A stretch of 64,000 nucleotides of DNA from positions 12,059,754 to 12,123,753 of the forward strand of contig NC_049990.1 in NCBI RefSeq assembly GCF_000003815.2, given 5' to 3'. A program made the position numbers and the translations under genes. This stretch comes from Branchiostoma floridae (Eukaryota > Chordata > Leptocardii > Amphioxiformes > Branchiostomatidae). Shown here in pieces: positions 22,403 through 37,400 of this stretch (position 1 is the first letter of the stretch; the number at the start of each line of letters is the position of its first letter). The notes below the pieces were generated by a model. That model was not told the DNA's origin. It searched no databases and saw nothing but the letters and a program-made list of their open reading frames with translations.

Positions 22403-25400
22403 ATGCCGGAGGGCTCTATCAGGTCTCTGTTGTCGGATATCGGCTGGGACGAGGGCTTCAGTATGCCCGTCGCCAACGCCGAAAACAAACGACTGGAAGA
22501 AGAGGTAAGATTCGAATATTTCTAACACTTTGATATAATAATAATAATAATAATAATAATCATCTGGTGTATTTTGCCAGCCAGTAGGTACCCAGTATGA
22601 GGATATCCATGACATCCATTTTGCATGAGTCATATTTCACTCGTATAATCAAATTTTACTTAAAATTCCATGAATTTATCTTCTCCACACATTTAAAAAA
22701 AGGTCACAAAGCCACAAAACGGGTAACCGTCATATACTAACGTTACTATCACCTTAAATTTTCTCTAGCGCTTTGTATGAAAGATGGAGAAAAATAAAAC
22801 ATTCAGTTGACAAATCAATCATATTTAGAATAAAGGGTTAATGCCCCGGCCCGAGGTGTATATGGTGAGATAATCCCTGGTCAGGTGCGATAACCACCGA
22901 ATAAACCACCGAGTGAGCGTTGCATCCACACTGGTGCCGGTGTCGATGCAAATCGACACCGGTGCCAGTGTCGATTCATTCTGACCAATCAGGGGAGCGA
23001 TACCCACCTGCCTGGCCTGAATCTACGTGTTACGGCGTCATAACCAACGTGGAACCGGGGCCTTCTGATTGGCCCGCGGCGCCTGGCTATATGATAATTT
23101 GCTTTAGATGATGACAAACTTGGCCGTCTTCAATTAATCATGATCTTGTGCTGACTTTTATTTAGCCGAGAATTTTTTTTAATGAACACCTTTAACACCT
23201 TTGAAATACCTTTTAATAATAATAATAAAAATAATAATAATAAAAAAATATTCAGATAAAGCTAAATTATTGGGCTGTTCTATGGCAAATTGTATATGCA
23301 AGGAGGTTATATATATTATTCCTTGGTATATGGAATATACACTATATTTGCAGTCGCTTCTTGTTCCCAATTTTATCATACACCAAATTATTATAAAGTC
23401 TCTGCTATTCCGTTTGGGAACCTTGACATCTCTAACAATATACATATGGAATCGTCCAAATTTTTGACAAGGGCACTGATTGGCCCAGACACATCATGAG
23501 CGAATTAAAGACACCACCAAAAGATTTGAATATACAGTTCCCCAGATGGTTATCAGAGGCAAACACAGGAGCGAACTAGTACTACCCAGGTTGTACCCAG
23601 GCTAGATCCAGTCATCTCACTGTGTCTTTTATGTACTACTCTCGAGTAACTTGCTCTGATGTAATCTGACAATACTGTATGTTTATTGTTCATTCTGAGG
23701 CATGTATGTCCTCTAACATTACACTTTTCTGCCGACAGATTACGAGGAAACAGCGTGAGCTGGTTCGCTTCCAGCAGGAGTCAGAACAGCATGAGGACCG
23801 GATCCATGCCATGAGGGCACATTTCAAGAATGTCCAGCAAGAGCTCTCCCACACACAGGTGTGTTAATGAATCTCCCAAACAAGAACTCCCCCCCCACAC
23901 ACACACACATAGTTGTATTAATGAATTTTCCCCCTTCCGAATAGTTTAAACAGCCCATCATGTTTGTTGAAAACCTGAGAAGTCTTAATATTTACTTTTC
24001 CTGGACTAGCTAAAAACTAGAATTATCTTGTAAATACTACTTTTTCAGATGACATTGTGGCAGTGTACTACCTCTGTACCTCTGTACAGTGAAAATATGA
24101 ATGATATGGAGTTCTCTGTGTGATACAGTAAATTCAGAAACATCTCTGATGCATGTTAAGAGTTACATAGAATTCAAATGGTTAAAAATGGCATGCAGCC
24201 CACCTAAGATGGAAGTTACTGTATAACATTAGTTAGATAGCTGTATGTTAATTAATTGCGTTTTGTTGTATTCCCCAGGGTCTGTGTCGCGCCCGAGACA
24301 ACGAGATCGAGACAGAGGATCACATGAAACAGATTGCAGACAGGGAGGAGGGGCGTCTGGGACAGGAGATCACGCGACTGGAGAACGAGAAGACCGAACT
24401 GTTGGAGAAGAAAAATGTCTTTGAGGTATTTTGTTCAAACTTTCAAACTGTCAAACTTTGCCTTATAAATGTCCACAATAGGGTGTTCACATTAATAGAC
24501 CACATGTTACTAGTACAAGTTATAGACCTAAAAAAGACTAGGGTTGGTAAGTTAAGATTTTTTTTTTTTTAGATTTGTATTTAAATCATTGCTAGCATAT
24601 TATTGCTAGGGTCAGTCAGATAACTGGAAACAAACATTATGTAGTTATTTAATCTTGTGTACTCAAGTGATTCAAAGCATCAGTTCCACTATTTAATTGA
24701 GCAGATAACATTCCAGTTGAACCAGTGCCTAGCACAGTTACTAACCATACTGTTGTTGAGAATAGCGCCACCTACAAACGATGTGGTAAACTGCATAACC
24801 TCCAAACTAATAACATGGGTTTTGTATGAAAACCTTTGAATGGTTCTTTTCTTAAATCTCTATATAGCTGGCAAGAAGTAGAGTCTAACACATCTTTTGT
24901 TTGTTTGTTTGTTTGTTGTTTAGAACACAATATTTAGACAGACACAGCGTCTGGAGGAGCTGAAAGCACAGATGAACTGGAACCAACAAGCCCTGGAGGC
25001 GTGGCTGGAAGAGTCGGCGCGTAAAGATGAGGACGCCATGACGCTCGCCAAGTACACGCGCCAGGACGACTCCAAGGGGAAGGAGCTGGCCCTCCGGATG
25101 GAGCGCATGACGGAAGAAATGATCCGCAAGAGGAGGATGTTGGATCATGAGACAACAGAGACGCTCACTGCCCAGGTACTGTGATGTAAAATTGTTATGT
25201 GTGTTTTCTGTAAGTAAACTATAGCTAATGTTACAGGTATGATTATAAAATGTACAGCATTAGAGCATAGACTGACAGAATGCCATCTTGATAAAAGTAA
25301 AGATAAACCAGTGTACTGTCTAACTATACATAAGGATCACCTGACCAATGTGACTTTTTGGTGGTCTCTTACATAATTTTCCCATTATCGCAAGCATTAG

Positions 25401-28400
25401 ATTTAACAATCCTGTCTATAGTGACCACCTTTCAACGTAGACCATATTTTATGTCCCCTGACTGAGTGGTCTACTTCAACAGTTTTGACTGGAACCAAAA
25501 GGTCAGGCAAGAAGTCAGATGATTTTATCACAGAATGGCCTGAAATACACTTTTAATCATTTTTGCTCTCATACATTAGCAAAAAGAAGCTCATACTTTT
25601 CTTTGGATATATTATTTTGAAGGATGCGAAATCATTTAAATGATTTTGGATTTTTTCTCAATTTAGATTGAGCTGGACAAAACGGCAGAAGAGTTCCGGA
25701 AGGCTCACGAGACCCGCCAGGACTTGATCCACCAATGGGAGCAGACGATAGAACAGATGCAGAAGCGAGACAGGGAAATGGACGCCAATGCTGCCGTAAG
25801 TAAAGCACAAGATTCGCACACTTTTGATGAAAAAAAAAGTTTCGAATCATTTGCTGACAAATGCTACGACTACGCTAAGAAAAAATTAAAGACTACCATG
25901 TATTTTGTTCTGAAAAAGCCCAAGTCCAAAGACTCTAATATACCCCCCCATGCAGAAATGTCCCCCATGCAGAAATGTCCTCCCTGAAAAACTCTCCCCC
26001 ATGAAAAGTGTTCCCCCATGCAGAATTGCCCCCTTGAAAAACTGTCCCCCATAAAATAGTGTCCCCCATGCAGAAAATGTCGTCATGAAAATGTGTCCCC
26101 CATGAAAAAGTGTTCCCCGTGAAAAAGTCAGGTTTGAACAATTTTATACATTCTAAACAATTATTAAAGAGGACCATAATAGGGAAGTATATGTATGTCT
26201 ACTTGTACATATACACGTAGGTATGTTGACTAATAGTATTTGATATTTCATTCCATAGGAGCTGGCCCGAGTCAAAGCTGAAGTACGCGGTGCGGAAGAC
26301 ACCATCAAGGAAAAACAGAGCTTTCTCGAAAATGAGACGGAGAACAACAAGGAGATGGAGAAGAAAATTGGTGCCTCGGAACGTCTGGCGGCGAAGCTGC
26401 GTCTGGAGTACCAGGATCTGGAAACACAGCGCATTCAGTTCCAGGATGAGGTACATGACTACACTCACTCATCAGATGTGCGCACTGTTTACAGGTGCCA
26501 CCTAGTGGTTTATGAGCAAACTGCAAGTCAGAATAGATCAGTCTTTGAGCAGCTGTGTTTAGAATTTAATGATTAAAACCTCTTAAAGCAGAGGTAGACC
26601 ACACAAAACATATGTACATCAAATATGTGATGATTCTGGCTGCTCGGCTGAAGAACTGCCCAAGGCTATGGAGGATAGGGATGGATGGAGGGAGAGAGTC
26701 ATGGCCATCCGTGCAACCAGCACGGCTGTATGATGATGAAAACCACATGTATGCAATTTTAAAATTTCCAGTAAGAAGAATATGCAGGATAAACATCAAT
26801 TTAAAAAAAAAACACTTGTGTACACTTGCACTGCTTGAAACACATAACATGTACAATCATATATCTCCTTTTGAAATTCATAAATATACTACTAAATATA
26901 CTACTTGCTACCTACACGTTGAATTTTTCTACATCAAATGACATTATTTTTCAGTTGGAGACCCTAAAGTACACTGTTGAGAGGACAGCCTCGGACCTCG
27001 ACAGCATGCGAACACAGGTCACCAACCTGAGAAAGGACGTAGAGGATAAAAATGACAAGTAAGAACACTCGACTGAGACAACCATGCAATTATGATAGGA
27101 CTGTAATTTCTTACACCAAAGACACCAGGGTGCTACGAAGGGTATTACCATCTAACGTTATGGCAATGGCAAGGTAGCAAAGCGACCAATGAGGGAGGGT
27201 TGTGTGGAAGGTTTGTGGGGGGGGGGGACTCTCCCATGGTGAGATTTTGAAAATGTAGAGTACAAAGTTGGCATGATATTAGAGTACCCATGTACTTTGA
27301 AGGATTTTTGGTCACTTTGGAATGGCACTTTCATATTTGATTAGACATTGTTCAACAAGTAAACGATAGTATAGTACTACAACACTAGTTGAACATTAGC
27401 GTTGTGGTCTTCACTTTAGCGTCGTGGTTGCAGATTTTACCATTGTGGCCCGTTATGCTAAAAGTGCAGTAGCTAGAACCCTGGACATGGGGTATCTTTC
27501 TTTCACCTAAATCATATAAAAAACTCATTTTGTCATATTTCGATGTGTTACACAGTGTAAATGTATCATCTTTTGACTTCAGGTTGAGGGCTGCTCAAGA
27601 ACTTCGTGAACAGCTGACCGAGAAACTGAAGATTACGACAGAGTCAGAACTGAGCGCGGAAGAACGTGCTCTGCGTATGGACGAGCTTCTTCAAGAGGAA
27701 GAACATCAGATTAAGGACATCGAGACAGACCTGGGCAGACTGAGGGAAGTACAGTTTAAACGGACTCAGGAACTGCACAACGCCCGGCAACAAGAGCGCC
27801 ACACGCACGCTGAGATTACGGTTAGTATGACATGCTTCAAATCATAAAAACACTGAAATTCTTTCTAATGATATGTGAAAAATTTATGTGTTTCCTCTGG
27901 CATTGTCAGTTACTTAATTCAAGAAGAAATAATCTTATATTAGGCTGACTGTAATACTTTTTTTTCATTGTTAACAATGGTCTCATACAAACGTTTTGTT
28001 TGACTCTCTATCCCAGGGTGCCAGAGCAGCAAGTCGGAACCTGACCAGCCGTTTGAACAAGCTAGACCATGATTCCTTGCAGCAACAGGAAATCATCTAC
28101 AACCAGGTAAGAAAACAGTTATCTTCTCAATAATTCATTCTTTGCCTCAATCTTTAGATGTAAATCTACAATATTCTGTTGTGCACTAAATTTGTTATCA
28201 GTTCGTTGGAAAATTGAGAAATGAGAAGTCCTTGAGAAGGCATTTAATGTGATTAAACATTGAGAAGTCATTTAATGTAATTAGCACGTACTGATAAATA
28301 TTTGAATTGAAAATGAGTCATCAAGGAACTATTTGAAGACAAAAGGAAAACTAAAATATGTTAGGCATCACATATACGTGTCATATCATTACCGGTATGT

Positions 28401-31400
28401 TACTGGTGACGTAACACTTGTACTTGATGTTCTAAATATATTTATTGTTCGTAACCTTTATCTTAAGTACAGAATTTTACATATCTTATTTCTTTACTTT
28501 GCAGGATTTCCAGATTCAGCAATTGGAACGTCGTATCAACCGCATGATGGGAGAGAGTAGCCACGATGAGAAGATACAGCTCGAGGCCAAGATCAAAGAG
28601 CTACTGGAAGTCCTGGACAACAGGAATACTACTCACACCCTGCTGACTACCCAGCTGAAACGACTTCAGGTAATCCCACTTCTGTCACCATGTTGCAGCT
28701 CCTCACATGTTCAGGATCAACGTTGATGGTTCTTACCATGTTGTTAATGTATAGGATTAATCAGATACTGCCAATCTAGTCGTCAGGAAAAGAGAAATTG
28801 GCTTATTCTATTTTTAGTAATTGATGGAAAGGAAATACAACATAGCTAATTGCATCATGAATCATAAATGGAATTGGTAGCTGTCATAATACTGTTACAG
28901 TAATTCCTGATTTTTTTCAGTGTACTTTTATGTTCACGGTTTTCATGACTATGACATGAACTTATCATTAGCGACAACAAGTAAATCTCTACCTTTTTTA
29001 CACACACCTGCCGCCACTGTGAACATTTAGTTCAGAGAACAAGTTAATTTTTCTCAGACTGTGAAAGTTTGGTACCGAGAGGAGAAGTGAATTACAGTAT
29101 GCTCTGTTACCTTTTGTCAATCAGATATAAAAGTATCAAAAATTGTTGTTTTAACAAAGATGCTGATCTCTAATTGATCATATTTTGCAGGACGACATCC
29201 GCAGGCAGAAGCGTGATCTGGAGATCCGTGGATCAGAATGTGCAGATCTCACCTCCAAGATTGAGGAGCTGGAGCTCTACAACAACAGCTCACAGAGAGT
29301 GCTGCGCAACCTCAACAAAGAAAAACAGGTAAGAAAATCGTCCCCGCAGTTTAAAGAAAACTGCTAGGGTGTCAAAACATCTGCCACTTCTTTATGATTT
29401 TAAGCACTATCTTACCATTAAATTAAGAATTATGCAAAGCATGCCCAGAACACGAGATATCGAAACTAGAAGTCCTGCTGCAGTGCCACAGAAAGACACA
29501 AGGGGTCCATCATTTCTTCATTTTGCCAACACCTACCAACATACCAGATATCATAGATCCATCCATAGCTTATTGAATTATGCTGTTTGCAAACAGACAC
29601 GATTACTTAAACTTCATTATGAGAATAAAGCATCCTTTAATGCTGTAAAAATGTAGTAATTTTTCTTATTGTCAGATTTCAAACAATGAAATAAATACTT
29701 ACTTAAATAAATACTTACTTAATGAAATAAATAAAATGTGCAAAATTTGAATTTAGTTTCCCATTTTGTTTCCTAGGACCTGATGGTGGAGGAGAATATC
29801 CTGAAGCTGGAGATCAAGCGCCTGAGAGACATGCTCCACAGCAAGGCAGACACCGTCTTCTCACTGGAGAAGAGGAGGCTTCAGCTGGAAACGGTAGGTT
29901 TTATCTACCTGTATGGCAGATGGGAAGTTTGTTTGTCAGAGACAATCCCCCTTAAAGTTGAAGGTTTTGGTTCAGAATTTGTTTTGACTGGACCGTGAAG
30001 TAATCTGTGAAAATGAGACGCAAGTCATAGGTTTCCACCTTCGTTTTGGCTCCCAATTTTTCAGCTACTATAGTCATAGCAGTGTATAATCTTATTTATT
30101 TCCCAAGAAGTCTGTTTTTCATAGCATTTTTAAGTGGCACCGATTTGGTCTGTGGCCAATACTTCCTGATGCATGATCCTAGTGCGTGATAGCGGTAATT
30201 ACCCAGATTGTATGTTCTGTATGTTATGAGTGTTTTAGTGCCACCAGAGCTTGTGGAAAATGTATCTTCATTATTTCTTCCTTCGTTGTCGTATTAGTCA
30301 TGGTAGCGGCCTGTAAAGAATGCCCCAAAATGAGCCATTTTTGGGTTGAAAATTTCATTTTATTGATGGTTTTTACCAGAAACAGAAAATGTCAACTGAG
30401 TCTGTCGATCACGGACAAGGCACCCCTTTCTATCGCAAACATTGAATTCCACTGTAGTTCAACCCTGGTGTATTTGGGGAGATTTGCTTCAACCATGAGG
30501 AATTCTGTGAGATGACCTTTACCCCTAATTTGCATATTCTTAGGCCATGAAGGAGCGCAGAGAGGAAATCAACGTGCACAGGGACATGTTGGCGGCCCAG
30601 CAGAAGGCCGCGGAGGAGGAACGACAGACGATCAGCGCGGAGCTGCACGACCGGATCTCCAAGATCGACAAGCTGCGGAAACGCTACGAGATCCTGATGG
30701 TTGCCATGGCACCCCCTGAGGGTGAGGAGGAAAGGTCACAGGCATACTACGTCATCAAGGTCAGTGTTGGTCTGCAGTCTGTGTATTTTTTTTTTTTTAG
30801 AGTAGGACATCTACATGTATATGGCCTCCTTTGGTCAATATTGAGCATGGTAGAATCCTAGTTGATATCAGCCCTACAGCGTTGGCTGTGACTAAACAGT
30901 CCTATACAAGAATAACAGTCTCTGCCACATAGGGTACATATGTAACCTGACTCAGGTCAGGTCCAGTGATACTAAACTATTAAGCATTTAGTCAGATGCA
31001 TGATCAGTATAATTTCTTAACACAGGAAATCTTTGAAAAAACGTATTCTACTTTTCACTGAAGTACAAATTTCCCAATTTTTTTATCTAGGCAGCACAAG
31101 AGAAGGAGGAGCTACAAAGGGACGGGGATGAGCTGGACGCAAAAATACGCAAGGCGGAGAAAGAGATCCGTGCCTTAGAGAACACGCTGAAACTCATGAA
31201 CAACCGTAACGAGACCTACCGCAAGTCCTTCCAAAAGGTCACCGAGACAAGTAAGTGACAATCACTTTAAGCTTTTTGATTTGAAAACTGTGCTTGCTTT
31301 GGCTGTACATAGTTTCAGATGTGTCCAATAAGTCAACCATTCCTATAATGTCATGTCTCAGAATGATATCTTAGAAATTTGGTAGAATCTTGTATCATAT

Positions 31401-34400
31401 CAAAATTGGTATGATTTCATGTTACTGACTAAAAACATGGGCAAAGATAACATTTAAGTTCTGCACTCTATGAGAGCAGAAGCAGTGCAATGGCCGAGTG
31501 GGTAGAGTGTTCACCTTGCATTTGGTAGGTTGTGAGTTCGATCCCCGACTAAAGACTTTAAAAATGGTACATGCTGCTTTCTCTGCTTAGCACTCAGCAC
31601 TAATGACGAAGAGCATGGGAGTTAAACACACATCACCACTACCAGCAGACTAGCCTCCTGCTGGCTTGCACAAATGTGTGGCCCTCTGGCAACAGAAATG
31701 GAGATACTGTAATTCACTTTATGTTCACGGTAGCAAAATTTCGCGGTGTGAGAAAAAATTAAGTGTTAACGGCACTCTATGTTCGCGGTGGCGGCGGTTC
31801 ACCAAAAGAAAGTCGGCCTGTTTCGGCCGTGATTTGATGACAGCGCACGGAACGCAACAGGGCCAATGACCCCTGATATGTCGCAATCACATTTGCCGCA
31901 TAGGCTGACGGGATACCCACGCCAAACACAAGCGACGCGGGCGCCATTTTGAAATATTTTCGGCGTGAAAGACGGCGCTAAGTTTTAAACTTTCAGCGTA
32001 ATTTGTGGACACAAATTGTACACAAGGAGGTGAAGAGTTTATCTCTCCGATATTTACAGTAGTTCCAACTCAGAATTATGAAACGAACGTCTTTTTTTCG
32101 GCATGTAAGCGGAGTTTTGTTTGCCACGTTTCTAGTCGTAAAAATTTCCCCGCTATTATTGTTGTGAATCTTAGTTGCTGTAATTCCATAGCCATTACTT
32201 GTATTTGTAAAGACCGGTACTACTCAGTTTTATTTTTTGTTCTGTTTTTAACTTGTAGAAATCTAGTTAAACTATGATAATGTACTAAGTAGATTGTTAT
32301 CGCAGCCATGTCACGGCGTGTACGTAAGTTTTGTTAGTAAACAAAGCCGATATGTTTCTTTTTCCTCCGGTCGCCGGTGGCACATTTCTATACAATAATG
32401 ACTCCCTGTATCGTATATGTGTTGAATCAACTTTTATTTTTACAACATACTGGTATTTCAGTAAATTCGCTGGTTTATTTGTACTCATCACCTGAAATTC
32501 CGCGACTTTGTTGAAAATTCCTTTGTCTAACGCTTGGCTTGGGTACCGCCATTTTGTAACATTTTTTTTATGTATCGCTAGCTGTAGTTGTACAAATATA
32601 CGAGTCATTTTTTGTACTAGTACTAGTACTTTCAGTGATGATCCTGTAGTAATTCCTTGCTTGAATAGCACAGTAGTAGTTTTTTAGTTTGTAAATGTAC
32701 ACCACGCGCGGATCCAGGGGGAGGCGCGCCAGGCGCGCGCCTCCCCCTTCAGCTGGCAAAAAAAAAAATGAGCAAGATAAACCCAGCTACTAGGGGTCTT
32801 CGGAAGTTATGCTTATTTTAAAGGAGATTTTCTGGTAATTATTTAGAGAAACTTGCAGTTTGCAATTAACATTGGGTCTTTCGAGTCACGTAAACTTACG
32901 GTAAAGGCCCGAGGCGCGGCCGCATCAATTTCTCCCCATGAAACTGGTGGGTCGCTGTATTAAAGCCAAAATCGGCGCTCGAAGATATAGAAAGAGCGTG
33001 AAAATTTTGTAAGATCTCCAGAAAATCAGCGGAATTTAATTATTTTTGATAAACTGGTGATTTCTATCGTCCGTCATCAGAGAGACGCAACCGATTGACC
33101 CCGCCTTAGGAAAATCGGCGTCGTGCGCCGACACCCCTCTCCCCACTCCAGTTCTGATCAGTCGCCGCAATGACCGTGCTGACGGTTTTGTTGTCATTTT
33201 CCCCCGATTAATCGTCATCAATTGCCACCGCAGAAGCAAAAAGAGTCCGAGATATATGCAATTTCAAATGCGTAACACACTTTCAAAATCGTCTCCGGCA
33301 AGCCGCTCAGATCCCACGAGATTTCTATGCGATTTTTTAGGAGCGCGAGCCGCTTCGCGGTGAAGGGCAAATCGTCAGCCAGGTACAAATAATTTGCGAT
33401 ATTGTTTGTATAGCGTGGCGTCATTTATGAATATTAACAAGGAGGAACTAGCCTTCGTTTATAGGTTTGTTAGGTTTGTCCTCAGTGGTAGTTGCTAAAA
33501 ATTGTAAAAAAAAAAATGTCCCTAACGTGAACTAGACAGCCACAGACATGACAAAATGTTAATTTGCTCAGAGATGGCTCTAAAATGCACCAGAGAGCCT
33601 CTATTTCTTAAAAATTTTCTGGGGGAGGCCCCCCATACCCCCCCAACGAGAGGGGGAACCCCCCTCTCGTGCTCTCCCCCCGCGCAGCTTGCGCTGCGCG
33701 GCCGCGGCCTTCGGCCGCGTCATGGTGCGCGCCCCCCCCTTAGCAAATTTCTGGATCCGCCAGTGTACACATGCTGCCTGCTAGCGGCGATGTAAACAAA
33801 ATAGCGGTTTATGTTATCGTAACGTAAACATGAACATAAGTAAAAGAAATGACACAATTTTGTGCTTGTAGAATAAATGTTTTATTTCTTGAGGAGAATT
33901 TGTGTTTGAGTTGTTATTGTGGCGATCGTTGCGTGTTGAAAGTGTGTTGTGTGAATGGATAAGACATTCGTAACGTACTAGTAAGTACTAGTTCTAAGTA
34001 CTTGGATGGTAGCGGAGAAGGGGGAGGGGGGCGAAAGACGAATGATTTTTTAACGGCAATGATAACTTCGCGGCACAGACGTCACCGTGAAAACCGTGAA
34101 CATAAAGTTACCGTTAATAAAACAGGAATTACAGTAGGCATCACGCCTAAGCATCTGTTATAGATGTACGGACAACTTTAGCTTGTTTTAAAATTGCCAC
34201 AGTGGACAACATTGGTTCATATCACTCTGATAGATTAGGTAGCAAAAGATTAAACCTGAGAAACAAAGTATCCTTGACAAACATTTTCTGACTGGTGTGC
34301 AGGTGAAGAATATGAAGAGAAACAACAGCTTGACGAGCAACTCCGGGCTGTCATGGACAAGTACAAGTACAAGCGGCGGCAGATCCGCGAGTTGAACGAG

Positions 34401-37400
34401 GACGTCCAGACCATGACCAGTACGCTGGAGAACCTGCAGCGGGACGAGGCCGCGTACGGGAACCTGTCTGACGAGAAACAGAGCAAAGTCCTGCAGCTGA
34501 AACGTGAACTCGATGAGCAGAGGACCAAGATCGAAAGGGTTGAAAAACAGGTATGGAAATGTACTTATTTCCTATAATCTTATGCAGTTTAAAAAAATGT
34601 AGCAGTCAACTTCAGTTCATTTGTAGATTTTTTTGTTGTTGTTTCTTTTGTGTGCAAGATGTGGATAGTCACTTGCATTATTTGGTTTGTGCATCTAGAA
34701 ACAGTAATAGACAACACTGTGAAAACTGTCAAAAGGTATTACTAAATGTTTGCAATGGTTTTACATTTTGCAGTTTTGATTACCTTTTCACTGTGAAACC
34801 AACAGAAACATTTCCCTTCAACAATGAAACCATGTATATATAGCAGTTCATTTTCTTCCTACCACAAATTCAAATCCCTGTTGACTGTATTTGATTTCTC
34901 TTCCTGCAGTGTGCACGGTATGCCAGGGAAATCCGCTCAGCAAAGAAGACCAAAGGACAAACTCATGAAGAGGTAAAGATTGCATTAGTCAGAGTTTAAA
35001 GTTACAGTAGGACTTGAATGGTAGGACTTGAATGGTGGATAACACAGAATGATATCAAATGGCTTGTACTACTAGTAGATATTTTTAATAAATGTTCAGT
35101 CTTTACATGGAAATTCCACTCAGTCATGCAGGCTAATTTGAGCTTTCATGAATAAATAAAGTTCAAACAAACAAATCAAACAAATGTATCTAAAATTATA
35201 GATCGGCTTAATACCCAGTTGCTTGTGAATGAGTAACTTTTTATTGTGTCACTTTCTTTATTTAGTTATTTCAGATAATGCCTTGAACCATGACAGTGTA
35301 TTTCATGATTGCTGTAACTTGTAACATCCAAATTGTGTAATGTGTCACTAAAAGATTCTGTCACTAAACTTGTTTATCCTGCAGCGTGACATGGACCTGC
35401 GTGAGCTGCGGGACTTTAACCAGGGTGTGATGCGACAGATGGCAACGGTTGGATCCGCCTACCAAGACCTGTCATCCATCATTAACCTATACTTCCAACA
35501 GGTAAGGTCACATACAACATTTACTTCTTTTCAAATGTCCAAATCATAGCAGTACAGAATATCCTTACATAAAGAGATTTGCATCATTCTTTACATGCAG
35601 GAAATCAATGTAACTTATAGTACATTGCTGTAGAGAAGGCTTAATTTATAGAATGAAAAGTGGCATACTTAAACTTGATCATAATGTACATGTATAGCTT
35701 GATAGATTTTACACTGTAAACTGTTTGCATGGATTATGCTAGGGAGTTGACCAATGTTTTACTGGGTCACTACAAATGTTTTCTTTCTTTTCCCCACCCC
35801 CAGGCTGGTTTGTCCCCTCCCCCGTCAGGCCCGAGCAGCAGAGCGAGTTCCCGTCCAACTTCTTCTCGAAGCTCGCAGCTCTCCGCAAGGTAATTATCAC
35901 AAAGTTTTTAAACTTTAATAAAATCTTGTAGCTATAGAAATAAAAGGATTTAGTAGACTTTACTGTTTGTGTGTATAATCATAATTGTAATCTGCAAATA
36001 GTTTGATATATAGTTACATACACATAGTGGTGACTTTTCAAGCTTTCAGAACTTTTAGTACAGTACTACATGTCTATGTAAAGCATTTCTAACAGCAGTC
36101 TACAAAATGTATTCCATCCAAGGGATCAGTCCATGTATTGAGTCTATCAGACCCTGAAGTCCAGAAGAGCCCTTGAACTTTTCTTTCAAATTGTAAAAGC
36201 TATTATAGAAGATTTGCTTTTTTTTTACTTTTTGGCAAGTAGTCTTGCTCTTACTCTTATTGTCTTACTCTTACTTGTTGTTTTTATATTTTGTGCAGTC
36301 TTAAAATGACTTGGTTAATATTTTTTTACCTAAAGATTGACCTTTGGTCCATGCACAGATCTTGAAATGTTCCAGATACTGTAAAATGCATTTACTTTTG
36401 AGGTTGTTTAATTTCATGGTAGGACTAGGAGAGAAAAGGAGGTTTTGCAGTGTTTGAAGTCCTTGGTTGAAACCTTTCTGTATTACAGTGTTGTGATTTT
36501 GCAGTAAAAGGTTACCAGAGAAACTAAAAGAATAAAACCACAACAAACATTCCAAGATTTACAGTATGTCCCTAGCTAACAGGAAGTGTGTGATTCCAGG
36601 CCAAGGCCGTCAGTCCGATCGGCCCCTCCCAGTGGCAGAAACTTAAAGACCCCCACTCAAGTAGACCTGAGTCTTGGGTTGGATGACAAGGATTCCCGAG
36701 GGGGGAAACCGTCCTCCAAGACCCCCCAGGCTTGGTAACCACTGGCTTGGGTGTCTTTTATTTAAGCTCTAAAAGTGCAAAATGCATGGGAGCCAGCTTT
36801 TGTATTTGCATGGCTTAGAATTTTCACACCTTAGCCATGCAAATATTAGGCATGTATCATAGTGAATGTGATGCATGGACAGGTGCACAATGCATTATGT
36901 GTACTGCTGCAATAGGTGCATGACTTTACTTTGCATGGCAGTATCTGTACATATATGTATCTGTCAAAAGTCCACCTATAGATGCTTTCCACACTAAGTT
37001 AGGATTGGGTGATACAAGTTTTGTCCAAAGCTATGATGAGATATGTGATAATGATGATATTACAGTTACTCAACTTACTGGACCGTGCAAAATCCAATTT
37101 TTGTGGATGTACAATATTGTATTTCCTGTATGTACTCTCCATTTTATGGAATATGCCATAACAATATCTTCATTGTCTGAATACATGCATTGGAGCATGA
37201 CATAGTTGCATGGCATTGTCCTGGAAGACGGCAGTTGCATGTTGCATTCATGGCATCGTATCAACCTCTGTAAAACATTTTGTCTAATCTCAAATATGTG
37301 CAATTTTTCACGGTAACGCTGGGTCACCTTTATCCAAGGGTAACCTATATTCGTTGTTTGTAAGAAAAACGTATTTAGGGGTATGAATTCGACAGACGGT

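Noticed and set aside
25870-26177. Glycine- and phenylalanine-rich minus-strand frames
   Set aside because: They come from the short-unit minisatellite in CCDC39 intron 5.
31488-31560. Possible tRNA gene
   Set aside because: Boxes A and B are present but no cloverleaf or acceptor stem forms; it fits a SINE head.
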